DNA from: Nitrospirota bacterium
Lineage (GTDB): Bacteria; Nitrospirota_A; Leptospirillia; Leptospirillales; Leptospirillaceae
DNA length: 40,160 bases
Direction: 5' to 3'
NCBI GenBank assembly: GCA_021844645.1
Contig: JAKBTA010000004.1
Location: forward strand, 1-40,160
Shown here: positions 33,445 to 40,160 of the stretch, in pieces
Position numbering within the stretch: position 1 is the first letter of the stretch
How the letters are laid out: every line of letters begins with the position of its first letter
Made by a program: the position numbers and the translations under genes
The notes under the pieces: model-generated
Databases searched by the model: none
The model's input: only the letters and a program-made list of their open reading frames with translations
What the model was told of the DNA's origin: nothing

Positions 33445-34097
33445 GAGACCTTCATGGACAGGTTCGCATCCTGGAGGGACTCCTTGAGAAAATCTCATTT
33501 TCTCCGGGCAAGGATCATCTTGTTGCCGTTGGAGATGTGATCGACCGGGGAGAAAATACAGGGGATCTGCTCCGTTTTTTATTTTCCGGAGCTCGGGACG
33601 GCTGGTTCAGCTCCGTCATGGGCAACCATGAAGAGGTTTTGCTTGGACATCTGAAAAATCCGAAAAGCCATCCGCTATGCACCGATCCCGAGTTCGGGGG
33701 AAAAAAAACCCTTGAAGCCCTCTCACGGAGTTCTGATAAGAAAGACCTCATTCACTGGATCAGCAGCTGGCCCCTGTTTATGGAAAAATCGGAATACATC
33801 ATTGTTCACGGGGGATTGCCATCTGTTCAGGGGTCCAGGATGGGAGATACTGACCTTTGCAGCAAAAGGATGGAACCGATTACCGGCTACCACACATGTC
33901 TCTGGGTTCGGCCACCGAAGCTTTGTCCATCCTATGACGGGAGAATCGTTATTTCAGGTCATTCAATTGTTCCACAGGCGGGTCTGGTCCAGGACGGGAT
34001 CATCCTTGTCGATACAGGATGTTACCGAACGGGAAAGCTCTCCACTATTCGCCTTGAGGATAGGTCCACATTCGAATACCAGGGATATCCCAGGTAG
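33426..34097 (+). CDS. PPP-family metallophosphatase
   Basis: A 223-residue calcineurin-like phosphoesterase with the ordered metal motifs GDLHG (residues 7-11), GDVIDRG (36-42) and GNHEE (66-70), followed by HGG and SGHS near the C-terminus. This is the bacterial PPP pattern of protein serine/threonine phosphatases (PrpA/B) and diadenosine tetraphosphatase ApaH; the length suits either, so the substrate is left open. The start is TTG at 33426-33428, with GGAGG 7 bases upstream, inside the end of the Qor-like gene. It converges with the oxidase gene at 34107. Confidence 0.88.
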   Translation: MATYVVGDLHGQVRILEGLLEKISFSPGKDHLVAVGDVIDRGENTGDLLRFLFSGARDGWFSSVMGNHEEVLLGHLKNPKSHPLCTDPEFGGKKTLEALSRSSDKKDLIHWISSWPLFMEKSEYIIVHGGLPSVQGSRMGDTDLCSKRMEPITGYHTCLWVRPPKLCPSYDGRIVISGHSIVPQAGLVQDGIILVDTGCYRTGKLSTIRLEDRSTFEYQGYPR

Positions 34098-34106
34098 ACA
34101 TTCCTC

Positions 34107-35486
34107 CTAAAGAGAGCTCCTGGCTGCCTCAACCCCATTGGAAAATGTTTTCGAAACAGATATTCCTCCCAAATAATTTCCAGCCAAGAAAACGCCTTCA
34201 GGGGTAAGAGACCTTATCTTCTCAATCCTCAACGCATGTCCTGGGGAATATTGGGAAATCCCCTCAGCCCAACGCTGAATTCTGAAAAACTCCGGCTTGA
34301 CTTTCAGTCCAAAAACAGCATTCAGCTCTCCAAGAATAATGGCCTCAAAGTCCTCGTCAAAGGACATTGCAATTTTTGGGCTGAGCATCCCGCCGGCGAA
34401 GACGGTCAAAAGGACCTTTCCTTCGGGCGAACGATTCGGGAAGAGATCCGAGCTCTGGATAATACCGAGAACTTTACGCTTTTCACTCGTAGGAAAAAGC
34501 ACCCCGAAGCCGGGAGAATAACCTGGCAAAGCCTCCCGAGCAACACCAACGTAGGCAATAGCCACAGGAGCCATCGGAATCGAAAACAAGACAGAGGCAA
34601 GTTCAGGATGGTTCTTTTCAAGAATTCGCGCAGCATCTGAAGGAGATGTCGCCAATATCATTTTTTTACAAACGACCTCGATCGCCTCATCTTCCTGGAG
34701 AAGAACACACTTGAAGCCTCCGGAAGGCAGGCGATGCCATTCGGTCAACTCTGCATGAATCAGAGAGTCGTCATTTAAATACCCCGAAAATGCCCGCACC
34801 ATCTCTCCGAGACCACCCGGAAAAGAATAGAGCCCTCCAGAAGGACCTGAAAGAGGCATTCCTTTTCTTCTTTTCGTCCTTGAAAGATGTATGGCCCCAC
34901 GAATCAAGCCCCCATGCTCCTTCTCAAGTTTTGAGAGCAGAGGAAAGGCAGACTCGACCGAGAGTAGATCAGGATGAGATGCATATACCCCCTTGACGAA
35001 AGGGTCGATCAATTTCTCAAGGAATCCGTCACCTAAACGTCGGCGAACAAAATGACCGACTGTTTCATCTGAACCATCCGGCAAGCCTGAACCTTGAGGA
35101 ATAAATAGCTCCTGAGCCACACGTATTTTTTCTCTGAGGGAAAAAAGGGGTGTCGTCAGGAAAGAAGAAGGGGATAATGGAGCGGGAAACAACTTTCCCC
35201 GAATCCAGACATACCTGTTTTGTGAATCGGGAGAAGCCTTTAAAAGATTGCCTGAGAGCCCAAGCTGGTCAAGCCAGACATTGATTGGATCTTCTGTCCC
35301 CAGCATCATTGAATTCGGCCCCATTTCAAGCAGGTAGCCGCTATCCTCAACCGTCCGGATCGCCCCCCCAAGATATCCACGTGCTTCAGCGAGAAGAACC
35401 TTCTTTCCCGACTTATGGAGCTCCATGGCTGCAGCGATACCCGATATTCCTCCTCCGACGACCAGAACGTCGCAATTTATACTCAT
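34107..35486 (-). CDS. hemG: Protoporphyrinogen/coproporphyrinogen oxidase (HemY type)
   Basis: A 459-residue FAD amine-oxidase-fold protein. The N-terminal FAD motif VVGGGISGIAAAMEL is at about 9-23 and is followed by EARGYLGGAIRT. PFVKGVYASHPDLLSVESAFP near 160-180 and the C-terminal GVFLAGNYLGGISVSKTFSNG near 430-450 are characteristic of HemY-type oxygen-dependent oxidases in haem synthesis, removing electrons from protoporphyrinogen IX or coproporphyrinogen III. Which of the two is used cannot be told from sequence alone. The ATG at 35484-35486 is preferred; a TTG two codons earlier would overlap the mtnB stop in TTGA. It is the last gene after the methionine-salvage genes. Confidence 0.88.
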   Translation of the reverse strand: MSINCDVLVVGGGISGIAAAMELHKSGKKVLLAEARGYLGGAIRTVEDSGYLLEMGPNSMMLGTEDPINVWLDQLGLSGNLLKASPDSQNRYVWIRGKLFPAPLSPSSFLTTPLFSLREKIRVAQELFIPQGSGLPDGSDETVGHFVRRRLGDGFLEKLIDPFVKGVYASHPDLLSVESAFPLLSKLEKEHGGLIRGAIHLSRTKRRKGMPLSGPSGGLYSFPGGLGEMVRAFSGYLNDDSLIHAELTEWHRLPSGGFKCVLLQEDEAIEVVCKKMILATSPSDAARILEKNHPELASVLFSIPMAPVAIAYVGVAREALPGYSPGFGVLFPTSEKRKVLGIIQSSDLFPNRSPEGKVLLTVFAGGMLSPKIAMSFDEDFEAIILGELNAVFGLKVKPEFFRIQRWAEGISQYSPGHALRIEKIRSLTPEGVFLAGNYLGGISVSKTFSNGVEAARSSL

Positions 35487-35488
35487 AC

Positions 35489-36151
35489 TCAATTTGAACC
35501 TGAAGATAGCGCTGGATCGGTTGTCCTTGAGGTAACCATAAACCGGAAAACATATTCCAGGAGCTCTATTTTGTGAAATGCATCCATCACATCCCTACCC
35601 CAAACCGTCAAACCGTGATGACGGATCAGAAATGCCGGAAGATGATTTTTACTCACCCGAACGGGATCAGAGAGGAGATCCTTCAGATCAAGAGCTATTC
35701 TGGAAACATCCAGATGATTCTCCAGGAGATCGATCCGATAGCCCACAGATGGGTCGATCACTCCGAATCCCTTGATCATTTCAAGGGGCGGCAAGAGAAG
35801 CGAGTGGTCAACTGCCCATTCCGATACGATATTCGACTCAACCGAATGGATGTGAAAAACGGCATTCGCATCATCCACACAGGCATAGACCGCCTGATGA
35901 ATCGAGACCTCGGCCGATGGTCTTGGACGCTCAGAAGAATTCTCCGGCAATCTCCCCAATCCCCTGATAACGACCAGATCGTCTTCAGAAAGCAAACCTT
36001 TTGGGCGACCGCTTGCAGTAATCAAAAACGTATCGGGGGAAACCCTCACCGATAAATTTCCAGAGGTCCCGACCATCCACCCCTTCTGATAAAAATGGGC
36101 AGCAACCCTGATCAAGTCAGTCTTTTTAAGTTTCCAGTCAGGATCGTTCAA
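35489..36151 (-). CDS. mtnB: Methylthioribulose-1-phosphate dehydratase
   Basis: A 220-residue class II aldolase-type enzyme that dehydrates methylthioribulose-1-phosphate to diketomethylthiopentyl-1-phosphate. GWMVGTSGNLSVR near residues 24-36 is the phosphate-binding motif. Metal histidines are in HIHS (100-103) and later IRHHGLTVWG near 180-189; E81 in SAEVSIHQA is also conserved. The start is a TTG at 36149-36151 with GGAG 5 bases upstream. It lies inside the 3' end of mtnX, a 14-base overlap, which implies coupling. Earlier in-frame starts lie deep in mtnX and are unlikely. It supplies the substrate of the neighbouring RuBisCO-like protein. Confidence 0.92.
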   Translation of the reverse strand: MNDPDWKLKKTDLIRVAAHFYQKGWMVGTSGNLSVRVSPDTFLITASGRPKGLLSEDDLVVIRGLGRLPENSSERPRPSAEVSIHQAVYACVDDANAVFHIHSVESNIVSEWAVDHSLLLPPLEMIKGFGVIDPSVGYRIDLLENHLDVSRIALDLKDLLSDPVRVSKNHLPAFLIRHHGLTVWGRDVMDAFHKIELLEYVFRFMVTSRTTDPALSSGSN

Positions 36152-36803
36152 GAGATCTCCATTGAGGTTTGCAAATAAGGTTCTCCAAAATTCTGGACAC
36201 ATCAAAAAAATCCTCAAACGGAAAAAACGGAACATTCCGCTCTAAAAGATAGGAGGACAATCTTCCTCTGGAAATCACAAAATCACATCGGAGAGCCAGC
36301 TGCAAATCGGTTACAGAATCTCCGATGCAAACGGAACGGGCTCCCGGGAACTGGTCCAGAAGACGAACCTTTGAGACAAGCTCCGAGTCGCTTTGCAAAG
36401 GCGAGTCAACCTTCAAATAAGGGCCGGAATAGTCAACCGTCATCCCGTAAATGGACAAAACCCCTTCGGGTTTCTCTTTGAGTGCCGCCCGGACAAACTC
36501 CGACACCCCTCCGGTTACGATCAGAAAAGGAATCTGACACGAGGACATCATCCCAAGCATTTCATTGAAGCCTTTTCGAATGGGAGCCCTGGAAATCATT
36601 TCAAGCATTTCGGAATAATGAATGCTCTCGATGGATTCCATAATCGTGCGAACCCCCTCTTTAAGGGTCAGGCTCAAGTTGTACATTCTGGGAATAAGCT
36701 CCGATGAAAGGTCGGGGGCAAATCGAGTAAGGATTTCCACGAATGTCTCATCAAAGGTAATAGTTCCATCAAAATCGCAAAGGACGACCCACTTGTCCGA
36801 CAT
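36138..36803 (-). CDS. mtnX: 2-hydroxy-3-keto-5-methylthiopentenyl-1-phosphate phosphatase
   Basis: A 221-residue HAD-superfamily phosphatase. Motif I is CDFDGTIT at 9-16 with nucleophile D10 and acid D12. Motif II is the threonine in FLIVTGG near 94-100. The later motif CIGDSVTDLQLALRCD near 158-173 supplies the metal-binding aspartates. MtnX removes phosphate from the enol product of the DK-MTP-1-P enolase, giving the substrate for MtnD. Its position directly after the RuBisCO-like gene and before mtnB fits. The ATG yields MSDKWVVLCDFDGT; the gap to the RuBisCO-like stop is 6 bases. Confidence 0.9.
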   Translation of the reverse strand: MSDKWVVLCDFDGTITFDETFVEILTRFAPDLSSELIPRMYNLSLTLKEGVRTIMESIESIHYSEMLEMISRAPIRKGFNEMLGMMSSCQIPFLIVTGGVSEFVRAALKEKPEGVLSIYGMTVDYSGPYLKVDSPLQSDSELVSKVRLLDQFPGARSVCIGDSVTDLQLALRCDFVISRGRLSSYLLERNVPFFPFEDFFDVSRILENLICKPQWRSLERS

Positions 36804-36809
36804 CGTGTC

Positions 36810-37958
36810 CTAATCTCCCCTCTTTTGAAAAGGCAATGCAGACTCCTGCTTCCATCCGGCGTCTGACAATGCAGTTACGAATGCCCCTACACCGGCCGAA
36901 ACCCCCTCCGGATGGTCCATGATCGCTGTACCCGCATTGATGATTATTTCTTTTCCGTACGTCTGGCACAAGGGAAGAACCGACAACGGGGTCACTCCAC
37001 CGGAAGGGACGGGGAAAACCGAAGATCGATGAAGTGTATCGACCAGGGCGGACTCCTCTTCGGGGGAAACGGGAAAATTTCCGAAACGGGTGGGGAAAAG
37101 CACAGCATCCCCCCCGGCGTGGGCCATAAGAGTTCCAAGAACGACACGTGAAGAAAAACCGTGATCGGAGGGGCCGGTAAACACACCCGACAGGGCCGGA
37201 TGGCAAAAAATGGGAACATTGACGAGAGGATCCGCTGCCAACGCCTCCAAAACAGGATACCCGTAAGACAGAACGTTCAAAAGCAACGCATTCGCCCCTT
37301 CCGAAACAAGAACTCTCGCCTTTCGAAGAATCTCATCTGCGCGGCCAGAAAGATTGACTGCATAGAGAACCCTTCGTTTCTGAGTCCTCCAGATCTCATC
37401 GACAACAGTGCGCACAGTGGTAAGTCGATCAAGGGCTGAACACTCCGGTATATCCGGAAGGATCTCGTCATCCTTCATCAGGTCGATTCCGGAAAAAGCG
37501 GCTTCCCTGAAGATCTCGCCGTGTTCAGATGCTGTCAAACCGAGAGAAGGCTTGAAGATGGCCATTAAAAGCGGACGATCAAAGACTCCGAGAGAGCGAC
37601 GGATTCCATCGATACCAAAAGCGGGGGGAACACCATAGCCCTCCGGGAGGACCAGATCGATCACTTTCATCGGAATCGCCATCGAGTACTTCCCCATGAT
37701 GGCTGTGAGCAAGGATCCGGTTGAATCAGGACAGTTGGAGACGGGGTAGTCAATGACCGCCAGTCCCCCACCCGATTCATGAGGGACAAGATCGATAATC
37801 TCCGCCATATGACCGGAAAGACGATCTTTCCTGTCCTCGTACTTTGGACTCCATGTCCCGGCAGACTGCCCGACAGCAACCATCCTTGCCAGTTTTGCAA
37901 GATCTGTTCCTGCCGGGAACCGATAGGTCACTCGAATAATCAAGTCCCGGGCTTTCAA
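36810..37958 (-). CDS. mtnW: RuBisCO-like protein (form IV), likely DK-MTP-1-P enolase
   Basis: A 382-residue protein with a RuBisCO large-subunit fold. Retained are K136 (FKPSLGL; RuBisCO K175 position) and the metal site K162-D163-D164-E165 (LMKDDE; RuBisCO K201, D203, E204). H253 (HPALSG), PSGG at 318-321 and NAGTA at 341-345 are also kept. The second Lys of KPK is Ser, and the loop 6 Lys (K334) is missing: the stretch reads FPTRFGN. So it cannot be a carboxylase and belongs to form IV. With mtnB, mtnX and mtnD as neighbours, the reaction is most likely enolisation of 2,3-diketo-5-methylthiopentyl-1-phosphate. I chose the TTG overlapping the mtnD stop (TTGA), with AAAGG about 10 bases upstream. 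A longer frame exists but overlaps mtnD by 100 bases. Confidence 0.9.
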   Translation of the reverse strand: MKARDLIIRVTYRFPAGTDLAKLARMVAVGQSAGTWSPKYEDRKDRLSGHMAEIIDLVPHESGGGLAVIDYPVSNCPDSTGSLLTAIMGKYSMAIPMKVIDLVLPEGYGVPPAFGIDGIRRSLGVFDRPLLMAIFKPSLGLTASEHGEIFREAAFSGIDLMKDDEILPDIPECSALDRLTTVRTVVDEIWRTQKRRVLYAVNLSGRADEILRKARVLVSEGANALLLNVLSYGYPVLEALAADPLVNVPIFCHPALSGVFTGPSDHGFSSRVVLGTLMAHAGGDAVLFPTRFGNFPVSPEEESALVDTLHRSSVFPVPSGGVTPLSVLPLCQTYGKEIIINAGTAIMDHPEGVSAGVGAFVTALSDAGWKQESALPFQKRGD

Positions 37959-38494
37959 GAGATTCTGACCTTTGAAGCGGTATACTTGGGAACCCATCCC
38001 GATGTGTCCGAAAAATAACGGATCGCCTTGATTCGCCTGCTTTGCGTCAGCACAAACCAATGCTCCGTATTTTTGGGGATGCGAATGAAGTCTCCCTGCA
38101 CCACTTTTAGCAGTGCCTGTTCCCCAGAGGGGAAAACAAAGCCAAATTCCCCTTCTCCATCAATGATATAGCGAACTTCCTCATCATCATGCGTGTGACA
38201 AGGAGCAAAACGGTCAAGAAGCTCATTGAGGCCAGGCGTCCCGGGATGAAGGACGATCAAGTCCCGGCTCTTCATATTCATCTCTTTTTGAAGCCGGAGA
38301 AAGGCCTCATCAAATCCTTTCAGGAGAGCCTCTTTCTCCGGCTCGTCCAGAGAAGGCTTTTCAAGAAGTGCTGAGACTTCAGGTGATTCCGGAATCGGCC
38401 ATTTCGCAAGGTAAACGTCTATATTTTCAAGATAGGAGTTGATAGCAGCAGTATCTTCTGAAAACTGCCCGCCTGTCGTTGTCATGTAAGCCAA
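37955..38494 (-). CDS. mtnD: Acireductone dioxygenase
   Basis: A 179-residue cupin metalloenzyme that oxidises the acireductone of methionine salvage to the 2-oxo acid precursor of methionine (Fe form) or to off-pathway products (Ni form). Metal ligands are visible: H100, H102 and E106 in HTHDDEEVRY and H145 in NTEHWFVL. Family sequence YIIDGEGEFGFV near 109-120 follows. The start is probably TTG (38492-38494), with GGTGG 6 bases upstream; ATG three codons later is possible. It is the first gene of mtnD-mtnW-mtnX-mtnB. Its stop overlaps the next start in TTGA. Confidence 0.93.
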   Translation of the reverse strand: MAYMTTTGGQFSEDTAAINSYLENIDVYLAKWPIPESPEVSALLEKPSLDEPEKEALLKGFDEAFLRLQKEMNMKSRDLIVLHPGTPGLNELLDRFAPCHTHDDEEVRYIIDGEGEFGFVFPSGEQALLKVVQGDFIRIPKNTEHWFVLTQSRRIKAIRYFSDTSGWVPKYTASKVRIS

Positions 38495-38568
38495 GCAATA
38501 CCACCTTCCCTGGTTATCGAAAAAAGCAAACCAACCAATTAGTCAGATCCAGGCTTCACGATAGAACA

Positions 38569-38605
38569 ATGGGGCAACCAGGCCCAAAGCGCCTGATTGC
38601 CCCAT
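38569..38605 (-). terminator. Strong hairpin, likely terminator of the peroxiredoxin gene
   Basis: ATGGGGCAA with CCAGGC and their complements GCCTG and TTGCCCCAT form a nearly perfect stem of about 14 pairs with one mismatch and a short loop. It lies 25 bases after the peroxiredoxin stop. The following minus-strand bases (TGTTCTATC) are only moderately T-rich, so termination may not be purely intrinsic. Confidence 0.6.
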
Positions 38606-38629
38606 CCTGAACAAACACTGTCACCAAAA

Positions 38630-39232
38630 CTACAATGAAGCAGCATGGTCCTTCAGATAACTCTTGATACCTGCTTCTGTCGCCTTGATGGCATCCTGCC
38701 CTTTTTGCCATCCGGCCGGGCAAACCTCACCATGTTCTTCATGAAACTTAAGCGCATCCACCATTCGCAGTGTTTCACCAATTTCCCTTCCAAGAGGCAG
38801 ATCATTGACAAGCTGATGCCGGATCATCCCTTTCGCATCGATCAAAAAGGTGCCTCTTAACGCCACCTCATCGTTTAACAAAACCCCGTAGGCTCGAGAA
38901 ACGGACTTGGAAAGATCCGCCACGATCGGAAATTTCACAGGGCCTATCCCACCCATGTCCACAGGTGTATTTCTCCATGCTACATGGGTAAAGACAGAGT
39001 CAACGCTGACACCGACAACCTTTACGCCACGTTTTTCAAATTCGGCAAGCCTATGATCAAAGGCAATGATTTCAGTGGGACACACAAAAGTAAAATCAAG
39101 CGGCCAAAAGAAAAGGACACCAATAGAACCCTTCAGGTACTGAGAAAAATGAAATTTTTCATTGATGGACCCATCACCCATAACCGCCTGAGCTGTAAAA
39201 TCAGGCGCTGCAGTTCCGATCAGTTGAGACAT
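38630..39232 (-). CDS. Typical 2-Cys peroxiredoxin (AhpC/TSA family)
   Basis: A 200-residue thiol peroxidase that reduces hydrogen peroxide and organic peroxides. The peroxidatic cysteine is C51 in FTFVCPTEI, and the resolving cysteine is C171 in GEVCPAGWQKG, the typical 2-Cys (Prx1/AhpC) layout. GGIGP near residues 94-98 corresponds to the GGLG sequence that links to sensitivity to over-oxidation. The reductant (AhpF or thioredoxin) is not encoded nearby. GGAGG lies 5 bases before the ATG. It is flanked by a promoter and a strong terminator hairpin and stands alone. Confidence 0.95.
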   Translation of the reverse strand: MSQLIGTAAPDFTAQAVMGDGSINEKFHFSQYLKGSIGVLFFWPLDFTFVCPTEIIAFDHRLAEFEKRGVKVVGVSVDSVFTHVAWRNTPVDMGGIGPVKFPIVADLSKSVSRAYGVLLNDEVALRGTFLIDAKGMIRHQLVNDLPLGREIGETLRMVDALKFHEEHGEVCPAGWQKGQDAIKATEAGIKSYLKDHAASL

Positions 39233-39252
39233 TGAACCCTCCTCAGTCGTTA

Positions 39253-39280
39253 ATCATGGCCAGTTTTAAAAGATTGTCAA
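39253..39280 (-). promoter_or_regulatory. Promoter for the peroxiredoxin gene
   Basis: On the minus strand, TTGACA (39275-39280, a perfect -35) and CATGAT (39253-39258, 4/6) lie 16 bases apart. Transcription from about 39246 would leave a short leader that carries GGAGG. No binding site for an oxidative-stress regulator was recognised. Confidence 0.5.
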
Positions 39281-39305
39281 AAACATTCAAACCAAACTGC
39301 AAAAA

Positions 39306-40160
39306 CTATTTCATCGACATTTCATGCTTTGTCTCGCCTGTCAGTGCATTCAGAAACGCGACGAGATCCCTCTCATCCGATTTGGACAGATGGAGGGGGA
39401 TCAAGAGGGCGTCTTTGGGATAAGCACTCCTCCCACCACCCTGATTGTAAAACTCAACAACATCCATCAAGGTTTTCACAGATCCATCATGCATATATGG
39501 AGCCGTAAGGGCAACATTCCTGAGCCCGGGAGTTCTGAAACGGCCTTTGTCGACAGGATCATGAGAAATCGCATACCGTCCAACATCCTTTGATCCGGAC
39601 ACACCAAGGTTATGATATCCCTGATCGCTGAGCAATGCACCATTATGACACAAAACACATCTTCCCTTGCCCTTGAAAAGAGCAAAGCCACGCTTTTCCT
39701 GAGGCGTCAGAGCCGACTTGTTTCCCATCATGAACTGGTCATAGGCCGACATGGGTGTCACCAGAGTCCGCTCGTAGGCCGCAATAGCCTTGGCAATACG
39801 ATCGATTGAAACCGGCCCGCCAAACACCTCCTGAAAAGCTCGGCGATAATGAGCCTTTTTTTCCAGTCTGCGAACAACACTTCTATTAGAAGTATTCGCC
39901 ATCTCGACAGGATTGGTCAGTGGACCGATGGCCTGCTCCTCAAGACTGCCGGCACGACCGTCCCAGAACTGACGGGAAAAATAAGCAGCGTTTAATGCTG
40001 ATGAAGCATTTCTGGTACCATGTTTTCCTCCGACTCCGATCGAAACAGGACGAGGATCGGCATAACCCCTGGAGGGAACATGGCAGGAAGCGCAACTGAT
40101 CCGGCCATTGGCCGAAAGATTCGGGTCAAAGAACAGTGTTTTTCCCAGCAGGACCTTCTG
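39306..40160 (-). CDS. Diheme cytochrome c peroxidase / MauG family (5'-truncated by the window edge)
   Basis: The minus-strand frame is open from the right edge to a stop at 39306, giving the last 284 residues; the start is outside the window. It has two haem c sites: CASCH at residues 23-27 (numbered from the edge) and CVLCH at 168-172. Family sequences include NASSALNAAYFSRQFWDGRAGSLEEQA near 55-75 and NVALTAPYMHDGSVKTLMDVV further on. Bacterial peroxidases of this type (CcpA) reduce hydrogen peroxide in the periplasm with electrons from cytochrome c; MauG relatives instead modify proteins. A periplasmic peroxidase is the simplest reading, and it neighbours the peroxiredoxin gene. A shorter version beginning at an internal ATG (39902) would miss the first haem site, so I reject it. 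Confidence 0.9.
   Translation of the reverse strand, partial: QKVLLGKTLFFDPNLSANGRISCASCHVPSRGYADPRPVSIGVGGKHGTRNASSALNAAYFSRQFWDGRAGSLEEQAIGPLTNPVEMANTSNRSVVRRLEKKAHYRRAFQEVFGGPVSIDRIAKAIAAYERTLVTPMSAYDQFMMGNKSALTPQEKRGFALFKGKGRCVLCHNGALLSDQGYHNLGVSGSKDVGRYAISHDPVDKGRFRTPGLRNVALTAPYMHDGSVKTLMDVVEFYNQGGGRSAYPKDALLIPLHLSKSDERDLVAFLNALTGETKHEMSMK

Noticed and set aside
37959..38060. Extended N-terminus of the RuBisCO-like protein
   Set aside because: It would overlap mtnD by about 100 bases and adds sequence not typical of form IV proteins; the TTG in TTGA gives a normal N-terminus.
39306..39902. Short 198-residue version of the diheme peroxidase
   Set aside because: The open frame continues to the window edge and includes the first haem site CASCH; the internal ATG is not the start.
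1..40160. CRISPR arrays, prophage, integrase or toxin-antitoxin modules
   Set aside because: I looked for spaced direct repeats, phage structural or integrase motifs and small two-gene toxin pairs and saw none; the only mobile element trace is the tnpB remnant.

Overview
The window looks like a piece of a chromosome from an autotrophic, acid-mine-type bacterium of the Leptospirillum group (Nitrospirota). This is an inference from gene content: a RuBisCO-like protein inside a methionine-salvage operon, the hopanoid gene hpnH, a sulfide:quinone oxidoreductase-like gene, a diheme cytochrome c peroxidase, a 2-Cys peroxiredoxin and no rRNA operon. Nearly all genes are on the minus strand. TTG start codons are unusually frequent, and several gene pairs overlap by the four bases TTGA, GTGA or ATGA.

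Layout. 1-600: the start of tuf preceded by tRNA-Thr, tRNA-Gly and tRNA-Tyr, behind a perfect sigma-70-type promoter. 885-2792: a DUF1641 protein and a sulfide:quinone oxidoreductase-like flavoprotein. 2793-3421: an unexplained stretch and tRNA-Leu. 3679-5103: a polytopic membrane protein followed by the decayed C-terminal end of an IS200/IS605-type tnpB, complete with a terminal hairpin. 5104-6717: rimO and a divergent membrane-anchored protein. 7199-10372: the rpsF-ssb-rpsR-DUF2232 group, continuing into rlpA and two small genes, one of them a 54-residue DUF4177-like protein. 10441-16858: ychF, pth, rplY, prs, tRNA-Gln, ispE, a PDZ radical-SAM (DUF512) protein and pgsA. 16860-18902: a lipoprotein and a divergent membrane-anchored protein. 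18904-22257: clpX, clpP and tig.

22434-31110: a FAD monooxygenase, a second large lipoprotein, then zwf, tkt, pgl and glk. Together these four enzymes phosphorylate glucose and carry it through the oxidative pentose phosphate pathway, with transketolase linking to the non-oxidative (and Calvin-type) sugar exchanges. 31191-34097, on the plus strand: hpnH with a good promoter, a quinone oxidoreductase and a metallophosphatase. 34107-38494: a minus-strand operon reading mtnD, a RuBisCO-like protein (putative 2,3-diketo-5-methylthiopentyl-1-phosphate enolase), mtnX and mtnB, then a protoporphyrinogen oxidase. The first four cover consecutive steps of methionine salvage from methylthioribulose-1-phosphate onward. 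38630-40160: a 2-Cys peroxiredoxin and a truncated MauG/CcpA-type diheme peroxidase.

Most of the window is housekeeping and ordinary. The most interesting points are the RuBisCO-like methionine-salvage operon, the decayed tnpB element, the small DUF4177-like gene, the dyad-symmetric tRNA/tuf promoter and the His/Asp-rich tail of trigger factor. I see no CRISPR array, prophage or clear undescribed defence system.
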